DNA of 64,000 bases from Anastatus disparis (taxonomy: Eukaryota; Arthropoda; Insecta; Hymenoptera; Eupelmidae): NCBI GenBank assembly GCA_017163975.1, contig JAFFSR010000220.1:12480001-12544000 (forward strand). Direction: 5' to 3'. Both the position numbers and the translations under genes were made by a program. Shown here one piece after another: positions 46,501 through 58,500 of this stretch; the first letter of the stretch is position 1; each line of letters starts with the position of its first letter. The notes beneath the pieces are model-generated. The model searched no databases. It was given only the letters and a program-made list of their open reading frames with translations, and had not been told where the DNA came from.

Positions 46501-49500
46501 CCAACTAAATCGTAGTCGATATAAAAAAATATAAGGGAGAATTTGATATTGAAGGGCGAAAATAATCAAACAAAAATGACACTTTTAGAGGCACAAGGGC
46601 ATAACTTTAAGTGAACAAGTTGGGCAAATTAATTATTATTTAGTAAATTACTGAAGTTTGTATGAGATTAAGAATGCTGGGACGAGGACGAACAAGCAAC
46701 AATAAAAATTGTTTATAATTGTAGAAATACGATAAAAAATATTACTGTTATTTTTTAAAACGTCAAAGAATTTTTTATATTTTATTTATACATGTTATAT
46801 TAATGTGAATTGTCGTGATTACTTTTTCTTAATAATTAATAAGAATTTTGATTACTTAAATAATTGTTTATTTTGAAATTAAAATAAAATTAAAAAAAAA
46901 CAAATTTTTTACTACAAAGTTAACATGCAAATTTATCATTGTGAATTATTTCCTTTTTTTACATTAAACTAATACAACATATAGCGACTAAACTTCACCC
47001 CCTATAAAATTGCGGTCACACTGGGGTAAATTTTCATCCCAATTAAAAAAATCGGTCTAGAAAAATAGATTTAAAAATATCGAGGCTCCGAAAAATTCAT
47101 CGACTTCAAGAACCATTAGCCAGTTTTTTTTATTGTTATTTAACGTCGCTATATTTATATTATCATTGCGATGCTATTTAGCGACGGAGAGCAGGACTTG
47201 AACTCGGAATCCCGAGATTACGAATCCATCGCTCTACCGAGTTAGCTGCTGAGATTTCGGTTTTTTCAACTTTTAGTATAGTTTACAAGAGCCGATATCA
47301 AGGTAATTTAACAAAAAAAGTATGATTTTCATTGTTTTTAATAACCAAAATTAAGTTTGATTTGGCTTAGGATACGTATCCACGCCAAGTGGTCGTCACG
47401 AGTTAAATTATAATTTTTGCTCTATGGATATAAAACGCGAGAGAAAATTAAGATTATTACTAACAATAATAATATTTTAAAGTAAACTTAAAAACTTATA
47501 TGATTTCACTTGAGCGCATACTTGGTTTTAAAAACATTCTATCATGTGATTTCACTGCTTTTTCACACCGCACAATTTTACTCATAACAGAAACAATATT
47601 TTATTAATAAATTGATATTCCAAACCAAACATTTTTTGGTTTCTTGTAACAATACTCTGCTTACGCTAAAAACATTAATTTAAAATCTTCCGAAAAACCT
47701 TTTACCAAACTTTCACCCATTAATCGTATGAAAAAAAGAAATGAAAAATCTAAAAAAAAAATCAATTGAGAGCAATCCATCCATCGTCTACATTTACAAT
47801 AAACCAAAGTACACGTACGTAAGCAAAAGCACATTCGCGCGAGATAAAACCCATCGTGGAATATATAGTATATAAGACTATAAAACGAAAGTAAGAGAGA
47901 GAGAGAGAAAAGATAGACGGGAGAGAGAAAGAGAGAAATGAAATAGATTGAGTGTGTTAGAGAGCGAGTCAGGAAGGCTCAAGGGCGTCAAATTTCATTA
48001 GCATATCAATGCCTGGCGGATGGTGGCATATATATATACCGGTAACATTAGAGAACGAAGCAGAGAGAGTAAGAGCTTTCTATTCTCTCGCTTTAACCAA
48101 GCGCCACCTGCGTCCCTCTATAAATACATCTATCTTCGTCTCACTTTTTCTCTTTCGCATTATGGGATCATCGAAGGGATGCTGTATATATCTACATCTC
48201 TCTAACGTTGTATGTATACGTATAAATTGCAATGAGATATTGAGAAAAGGGATACACATTGTATAATTCGTAATATATATAGACGTGTATGTTGATTGTT
48301 GTTTCCCTCGAATTCTGTTTAACCTGTATATACGCGGTTAATCGTTATCGTATTAACCAGGGTTATGCCTTTTTATTACGATTATCATTCGTTCGATCGA
48401 TGTAAATACGCAACAATTACACGCAGGTGATTTGTTATTGTGATACCAATTGATTATTGTGTTAATTTTAATAATTTCATAAGCTTTTTATTTAATTTTT
48501 ATTGCAAAATAAAATTAACAATTTTTTAATAATATAGTAAAAAAGTTATTTATATCGTTAATAATAAAATAAATACAAAATTAATTAGTAAATTAATAAA
48601 GTTTTTACTATTTGATATTTAATATTTTGATTACAATTCAAAATATTTTCTCGAGATCGTCAGTGGCTTAGTCGGTAGAGCGATGGATTCATAATCTCGA
48701 GGTTCCGAGTTCGAATCCCGCTCTCGGCGGCCTATTCATACAAGCACCATTGTACGTTACATGTGCTTTGTTCGCAAACACACTGATGACCTCCGTCGCT
48801 AATTAGAATTACAATGATAACATAAATGCAGCAACGTTAAATAAAAAAAAATAATTCTGTAAATATTTTTCAATAGCTTCTTTTTTCTTGAAACTTAGTT
48901 TCTTTTTACATTTTATATGATCAAAACTCTATTAATTTTAGCGTTTCACTTTCTATTTAATTTTATAAAAAATTACTCACAATTAAAATAATGTTATAGT
49001 TTTGTTTATAATATAAATTCGTATAGAATGTAATTATTTTAATTTTTATATATTCAGTTTTAGAATTTAAATTCAATAATCTATTGTTACTTTAATTTTG
49101 ATCATCAACTTTTCAAAACGATATTATAAAGCTCATGTGTGTAGCTTGATCACTTAATAATTGATTAAACAAAACAACCATATAATAAATAGTAAAAATG
49201 ATTCAACTATTTTTATTTTTATGAATTTTCGTTGACGATTATTTCATTTATTATTTATTTGAACAATTAAAATTTGTATTGATTCTGTTGTTACGTTATT
49301 GTAGTAATTAAAGTTTCATGGAGAAAAGAAAATCCATACAAATAATGTATAAGAAAAAATCATGTACATACATGAAATATACAATCGACTTATCATTCTT
49401 ACAAAAGATCTTGTCAAAAAATTCTATCTCCCATTCTAACATTTCCAATACAGAATCACAGTTGGATTTAGCTGTCACATCATTTGACAAGCAGTATTTA

Positions 49501-52500
49501 CATAAGAAAATAAGTTTAGGGAAAAATTCAAAAAGATATAAAATACTTTGCTAGTAATTCTAACGTGAACTTTCTTGATATTTACTTATATTTGTAAAAC
49601 AATCGATTTCACAATTGTCATTTGTAATAATTTTTTTTCAAGTAACAAATATTTATTCATATTATTGTACAAGATAAACTGATCAAATTCAATAATTAGC
49701 AAAATCATTTTCTTTTTTCGTTATTCATTCACGCACTGTTTCCTCTCTCAATCGCAAACTCTTCACCTCTTCTGCGAATCATAAATAATGTATTCTGATT
49801 CGTCTTCGTCGTAGAAAGTGTTCGTTCCATTGGAAGAAATTAAAATCATCGTAAAGTAAGGTAGTAAAGGATCAAGTGGAAGAAGTATAGGCAAAGCCTT
49901 AAAAGACATCTGGGTGCGCGAAGTCCTTTTCGAAATGTGATTTCACCCTCAACGCGCTAGCATTCATACACATACACACGTGCACACATACATATACACT
50001 CGTACAAATAGGAAGGGTCGAAGTTCCATGCTATACGCCACTTATTTTATTAGTCACGCTTTTCATTAAAGTGTGATTTAATAGAATTGTATTTATTACT
50101 GGTTGAAATAAAATGAAAGGTACAAAGGAACTTGCGAAAAAAAGGGAGCGCAATAATGTCTTGATAGAGGGAGTTATGCTATGACATTCGGTACATCTAA
50201 TTTTTATTGTTACACGATTTTTCTGAATTACAAAACTTTATGATTATTGATTGATATTTGTGTATAAACTAAATGTTACTCTGGATCAATAGTGTGAAAT
50301 AACTTGTTATAGTAGCTAAAACAATATTATCAATGATACATTTTATTGATGAGATTGACGTAATGTTTTATGGCATTAAATAACGTGCTGAATGAAACGA
50401 TGGTTTTATAACGATATTGATAGCTTAATATTTTTTAATGGTGTTACAATAGTATTACTCCAATATATTTACGTTAGGTATAAAATCCAAATATTCCCAT
50501 CAAATGTTAGTGATGTTAGTGTCCAAAGTATCAACTATAAAGTGACAATATAAAGACATTATTGAATATTTTAATAAAACTTTGAAAGTACTAAAACATT
50601 ATTCTCATCACTAATGCAATGGAAAAGTCTTTTAATTAACGTTTCCTAATCTAATAATTTTCAGATTCAGCAGAGAGTAGCGTAATATCCCCAGGTCTTC
50701 CAGAACGTTACAGTCCTCTTGGTGCAACTGGTTCAGCATCAAGTCACGATCCTTATGGTGCGCGTTCGGTACAAGAATGCCCAGTACCACTTTGTCGTGG
50801 TTTACCTGCTGACTTTCCATTGGCACGTTCACCATATCTAACAGCTCTTGAAAATGGCCATCCAACGCACATGACGCTTGCACATCATCATCAACCACCT
50901 AGTCAACATCCATCTCCACATCAGTCGCATCAACCTTCACAACAACAGCAGCAACAACAGCAACAGCAAAGTCAAGGACAACAGCATTCGGGAAAACCAC
51001 CTAGAAGTTTAGGTCTTATATGCGTGGTTTGTGGAGATACGAGTTCTGGAAAACATTACGGAATATTAGCTTGTAACGGATGTAGCGGATTTTTTAAAAG
51101 GAGCGTCAGGAGAAAACTTATCTACAGGTGTGTGTTTATCCATCTGAATTTTGATATTAGAGAATGATAATGTTTTAGGGTTATAAAATTAATATAAAAT
51201 ATTTAATAATTTGTAAGTTATTAATAATTATTCTTTGATGAAGTACATATTTTCTTAATACAAAAGATAGTCACTTATTTCTGATCCAATTCAATGTGCA
51301 TCAGAAATGGAATTTTTTCTTAATTGTAAAAGCTAAAATAAAAACAATAATAGTTATTATCTTCTTTGTTTCATCGTATAATGTTTAAATAAACTTTTAC
51401 ATTTTTTCATGAACTTACTTGACCAAATCATAAACAACTTAATTTTGCACAATAATCTATCATAAATAACAACTTTTTCACCGATACCTTATCATTCTTA
51501 CAATGTATTTTGACATGAAAAAAATAACAATATTGTCTACATCGATCTAGAAGAAAAAAAAATTACCAGCACACATTTGGGCTCAATCAATCAGTCTGCT
51601 AACTAATTCTGCTATCCTCCTATGGATATATATAAAAAAAAATTACAAGTAAAACAGCAACGTGCTCCCCCGTGTCGCGTGTGTGCTCGACTTAATCCTC
51701 TCAACGCGAGAGGTTAAAGAACCATCTGCGCTACTTTTTTTTCCTGTATCTATTTCTATATGGCTTTAAGTATACACACAAACTCATCTGCAATAAAACG
51801 ATCTTTCGCTTGCATGACGGTGTTGAAAGTTAGAAACTATGCGTACATGTATACACACCTCCATAAGGAATATATCGATCGAAACATAAAGCCATGTGGC
51901 AGCGTTCAAGTAGGCTTATATACCACGATATTCGTTTTAAACGAAACTTACCAAGAGAGAAATTGATCCCTTAGACCTATGTCACCTATATTATGCTATA
52001 TACCCATGTACATTTATGTATATGAAACCCCATGAGATGGAAACAAAGATGGAAATATTTTTTTTTCATCCCTTGGGTTTAAGCACATCCATCTCCATTG
52101 AATTCTTCTTAACTTAAATCACTGTCTAGCTTCTGTTCTGTCTCTCTTTGACATTCTTTTATCTGTCTGTATTTATTGTATGTCCTCTTTAACCTTTTTT
52201 TGCATTTATTTTTATCAATTGAAAAAAATATTGTTTTTATTTTTTGATAGTTCTTAATTAGTTTGTCAAGAGATCATTTTTTATTTTAATAACGACAGTT
52301 ATTACTTTCATATCTGAATCTTAAATAAAAAACCAAATAAATCACATTATTCTCATTTCGACATATTTAGATTTTTATATTTAAAATTATGATAGGTTAA
52401 TTAAATGAAAAAATAAATAGATATATTAGAATCATTCGAAAATTTTCTCTATATATTTAATAATTTTTCATATTTTCAGAAAATTCATATGACTTTTTCA

Positions 52501-55500
52501 GTAATTCACAAATATATGATTTATTATTAAAATGATTTAAAATTTTGATTGTAATAAAATGCACTAAAAGCAAATTAAATGTACGTGATGAATTGTGTTT
52601 TTATAGTTTAGTATATTACAATAAATACAATAATCTATTATGTTAAAATATACACTCTTCCAATATAATAAAAGTTTTTTAAATAAATATAATCAAGCGC
52701 TGAGAAAATAGGCGAAAATACATGACTATAGTTGGGTTGATTATATTTATTTGAATAATCTATTATATCAATAAAAACTCCATTTTCTTATAATTCAATA
52801 AATATTGTTTTATCTTTTTGACTCTATTTAGTATTTTGTCATATTTGATTACTTTAAACGTTACGGATGCTTACATGTTTAAGTTGGGCTTAAATCCCCG
52901 GAGACGAAAATATAGTTGAGAGTCGACACTCGATCTGCAAACTATTAACTCCCCTTCCAAAAAATTCTGACCCCATATACAAAGATTTATTTTCTTTTTT
53001 TTCTCTTTAAATAATATTACAAAAGAATTTTGTCAGATGGTTATATAAATAGTTTGTATTTACAGGTAGATGTTCATATAAGTTTTCTAATACATGGTTT
53101 TTAAATGTATCGATCGTTGAATTTATAACTATGGATAATACTATAATTTTAATTGTAAAGTGTTAATAATTTATCAGTTTGATTTAAATCTATTTAAAAC
53201 AACATCTAAATTTGATGAATATAAATATACCAGTTAATAAACTCACATCTTCAAAACTCTAAATCGCATTTTAAACCAAACGCATCTTCATTCTCGTTCT
53301 CTCTTCATACATAAAAAAAAAATTCTCTTTATCTTTACAACAAAAGAGAATATAGATATTCATCGAGCACATCCCCGATAAATTTCAATCCTATTAAGCT
53401 AATGCTATTTTGATTAATTCGACCGCAAGAACTATGCTGGCATTAAACGCGACACCTGTTACAATTCGAACCACATCAATCGCCACTTGTAAACAATGCA
53501 ATACATTATATATGCAACTTTCAATGCAAGTATCACAAAGATAAACTTTGTAACATCAAAAAAGAAAGAAAAAAATAAACGCGGCACAGATGCGCTTATA
53601 TACGGACTTTCAACAATCATCTAGGATACATATGACTTGAGTATTTAACTTGTAGAAAATACCTCAGAGACCACTTGAGCTTGATCATATGGGAGACTGA
53701 TAAGAAACTTAAACTTACGCATAAAACTGATTGTTTATTTAGAAATTGTTTTATCCAATATTTGCTTACAAAAAGTTCTATGCAAATGTAACAAGTGGTA
53801 TCTGTTGGTAACACTTGTTACATTTGATGGTCCAATTTGATTATTTTTATGGTTGGAATGTAATAAAATATAATCGATGGAGTTGGATTTAAGCGTAACT
53901 TAAAGGATGTTATAAAATAAAGATTAAATGTGTGAAACAAAGCTTTTATTTGAAATTAAGTTTTCATTTACATTTACATTAATTCCAAAATAGATAAAAC
54001 AAATAAATTAGCAGTAGAATCAATCAAGTTATTCTCAAAATATTATATGTAGGCATACACGTACGGATAAATGATTCTAAATTTCTTCATTTATATTACT
54101 AAAATATTATTTCAAAAGTTAAATTTAGAATCCTAACGATAGTGCTTATGCGACTCCAATCAGCTTACTGTCTAAACACTTTTATTAGTACATCAATCTG
54201 TATTACAGCTTTTCGATTACTTATTAGTAGTTTTTTTCAAGTTCAGACTTTTTTTTTTAAGTAAAAATATAATTTTAAATAAAAAATTAAAATATAAGTT
54301 TAAATAAAAATGTTAATTTAATAATAAATATTTGATAACAAGAAAACAAAAACTGAGTCTGAAATTGACTAATAATAAATATTTGAAACATGAGTTTAAA
54401 AAAAATTATTTCAAAATTGCTAGAGAAAGCACAATCTTTTCATAAAAAATCCACTATTTTTTTAAATACCATGCATCCTATACTTTTTTATAAATTTTTT
54501 CCTAAAAGAAATGTTGTGAATTTTTGATAATCTAATGATTTTAGATCGCATTGAATAAAGTAAAAATTTTCTCTTACATTTATTCTTCTTCGTTATTAAT
54601 CGAACGATATCGAGACATATTCGAGCAAAGTAAATTGTTTCTAAAGTAATAATCAAGCAATTTATGTATCACAACGTACGACGTATTTTTTTACGTTCAC
54701 GTATAATACATATAGCATCTCTCGCTTTACGATGCAATAGCAGAAGCTAGTAAATAGTATAGCTTGAATCGTCAGATGGCCCGTAATGTGGTAAAGGCCT
54801 CTTCAGAGCCTTCGCACAGATAACCAATTACCAGAGCAACGAAGGCTGGTTGGTCGCTGTTACTATACTAGTAACATCTCGATCTCCACTCGATTGCTCG
54901 CTATCCGTGGATATATAGGACAATACAACAGATGCGTCCCAATGCCTTTCTACGCAAAATCGTAAGGATTATCCTCTCTGCTGTACTATGGCCAAGTTTG
55001 TTGCTTTTTATTTTTTTACTTTATTTCAATTTTTATTTTTTTTATTGCAAATTGCTTTGTAAAGTCTTGTTGAAAGTTGTTCAACAAATGAAATGCACCT
55101 AAAGTACTGGAATTACAGATGGGAACCAAGTAAAAATTAAATAAGCTATAAAATACAAATAGAGTTTAAAAAACGCTCTGAGTTCAAAATATGGCCATTT
55201 GAACGTAAATTATGATCTTTTAATTATATAGAAAAGTAATATGTAAAAAATAATTTTAAATAATTATAAAGCGATGAAAATCAAGATAAAATTTACACTA
55301 GAATACAGAATTTATTTTGTATGCATATTTCTATATTTACGCTATTTTTATTCTCTTATATAAATTCTTTTCAATCGAAAGGTTTTAATCTCAACTTTAA
55401 TATGAAATTAGTAAAAACCATCTATAGAACAACTAGTTCGACGACTGTACGATTATAAAACAGATGCAAATTTTTTAGAAAGGCTTAAAATCCAAACTGA

Positions 55501-58500
55501 ACTGCTGATAACTATGAAAAAATTGAGCATTGGGCCGAATAGATATAGCTTATTCCCGGATCTTAAGTAAAAAAAAATGACTGTCCAAAATTATATCCAA
55601 ATGCAGTACACTCTCCTTGTTAGTTAGATTTAGTTATTATCGAGGACCTCACAGTATGATTATATTTATAATATAATTGCTTGAAATATAAAATAAAATT
55701 ATTTAAATTTTCTGCTCAACACGTTAGATAAACCGAAAATTAAAAATCTAATGACTTACAATCTGTAAATTTCCAAACATTTGTTTTTTATTCCAAAAAC
55801 TTTTTTTTTAATTAATTCGACACTGTGTCAGAAAGAATAAATACCCCTATCTATTTCACTCATTCTCATGTAATTTAGATAAAATTAAGAAATATATTTT
55901 ACAAATTTTGTTGAAAAAAAACTGAAATGCTAAGTAATTTAAATATTAAGATTATTCATTCATTCTGAATACAAGAGGGTTCAATTAATTGTTCTTTTAT
56001 GTACATAAGTGTGTCTCAATGCAAAGTTTATGCATGCACAAGAGAAAGAAAAAAAATCATCTTTAAATCCCGTCACACGCTTCAGTCCTCAAAAGTATGC
56101 ATCCCTTCGTGTCTATTAAAATTCCACAGTTCAATGCGCCCAAGTAATCTCTTGTCATCTTTGAAAATTTCTTTATAATTTTCATTCTACAAATCCGATA
56201 AATGACCAATTAGCTAAAATATTCTTTGCTCGTTAAGAAAGTTCACTGGAAGATGTTCTTTTTCACTGTATTGATCTTATGCTTTGAAAATTTTATAAAA
56301 TTATTGGTATGCACATAAGTTAAAGGGTTAAGATCTCTATTTTTTTATGTTGTTATTTGGAATTTTCAATGTTCAGTAACATTAAAGAATGAAGCCTTCG
56401 CATTAAAACATTAAAAAGCTCATTAAACAATGATTCATATGTTATACTATTTACAAGAAATATCAAATAAAAATATCATCAAATTAATTGCATTATATGT
56501 AAAAAAGTCACATTAAAGATCCTTAACTTTCCACACAAAAATCCCACATAATAATTCCCACATCTCCCAGCATCAGTTCATATTGAAACGCACGAAGCAA
56601 CCCAGCGGCGCGTTAACATGGCAAATATGTATCATATACAGCAGCAGTATATATACTCGCGACTTAAAATCATAGAATAGCATTATTAACCAGTAGCACA
56701 TGCTCATGGTTTGCCGAGGCATAACTCAATAAAACCCAAACAGTGGCCTACACGCGTAAACTTACAATAGACACATACGTGTCCCCCTTCCTTTTTTTTC
56801 GACATGGTCAAAGGTAGATATTTACGCGTGTAAATAAATGGGAATCTCTGGCAGAATAAAAAAAGAGAGAGAGAGAAAAGGGATTGATGTATAGTCTAAC
56901 GTACATGTACATGTGAGGGTTGAGAGCAATAGGTAACGTAGAGAAAGAAGGAAAAAAGCCCTGCAGGCTTCGTAAGGGCGTGAACGCAAATCAATTTGCG
57001 CAAAGGGACGCTCTTTTTTTCGAGTCCCCCTCCTCTGCACGCATACTCCTATGTCTGTAGGGTAGAAATGTTATCTATTAGTAAAAAGGGAGAAAAGACA
57101 AGTTATTACTATAAAGAGTGAAAGTATATAATGCGTTTTAATATGCGTGTTATAATTGTTCTTAAGTGTAACTGGTGTATTATGACTTGAGGATAATAAT
57201 AATCGTTTCGGTTTGTTACTTTGTGATTCAGTTTTTTGGCATGCTTGACTTGGAGATAATTTTAAGTTAATTGGTACAATGAAATTTTATAAAATTGTTG
57301 TTTTAAATATGAATCATTTTACACACATCTTCAAAGTAGTCATTTTAAAAAATTTACTTGATGAACTTTTTTATAATGATTACTTTTTATCCAGGAGAAA
57401 CATCTTAAATTTAACGACTTTTCATTAAGTATACAGTTTAACGACTTTTCATTAAATATACAGTTTAATGAAAAATTTTTCTAGTTACATTACTTAAGAA
57501 AAAGAAAATTAAAGCAACAAGCAATCCTAACACAAATTGAAAAAAAAACCAAGTGTGAACCAACATGCCTGCGTGACAAGACGCAAACGCTTGAGGCACT
57601 GATTTCTTTTAAGCTGTAACCCCCAACCGAGTGTACACTTTCCTCACTTTTTTTCTCTTACATATAAATGTTCGTCACTATTCTATGTCGTTTACATACG
57701 TGATCCGCACTCCCTTCATGCCAACAATGATTTAATGATGTAGAAGATTTTTTTTCATTGTATGTAGGCGTTACGGTTCCTCAAGAAATGTTTATATACA
57801 AAAATCGTTTTCGTCAAATTTTTTATCGATGAATAATAACAACGAAATTAACGTTATAAAAATTAAAATTTATTGGTAATACGTAATTATTGTAGAGAAT
57901 TTGTAATATAAAATAAAAGTTTAATTTTATGGTTTAAAGAATTGGTAAAATAATAGAGTCAAGTATAAAGTTATACCTTTCTTTAGATGATAATATAGAA
58001 CAAATTTTGAATACTATTACACCTAATTTATCACATTGTAATTTTAATTGATTGTATAGATTGTATATTCAAAGCATTTAGTTTTCTTGCTCTAGACCGA
58101 TTAAACTTCTTGATTATAACACTTTAGTTTTCGATAATTTAATTATTTAATATTATGTCAACTTTACGTATGCTTCAATAATTTTGATTATCTTATTAGT
58201 GGCACGCTCTTAATAAACTTTCCAATGCCGTTTCTTTTGTAAGTAATTGCTTACAGATTTTTTTACTTAAATTAATGAATAATCATAAGTGTAGCAACAG
58301 ATCTGAAGCTTCAAAAATTATATTTGGTTAAATTAGTTTGAATCTATTCGTCAATGAATAATAGGAAAAATCTCATTGTAATCTCATAAAGATCTTTAAT
58401 TTACCTGTACCTTTAAAAGTCCATAACAAACTGATTCTATCGTAATTGAAATTAATACCTGAAATATAATTTGAAAAATTTTCGTAGTAAATGAAATCTA

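Noticed and set aside
8482..48730. tRNA genes at the A-box/B-box sequences
   Set aside because: Each is followed by the same non-tRNA body and gcgacgttaaataaaa tail, and the cloverleaf stems are degraded. They are SINE heads.
50632..50898. Minus-strand frame opposite the Hr51 exon
   Set aside because: It is the shadow of the real coding exon on the plus strand.
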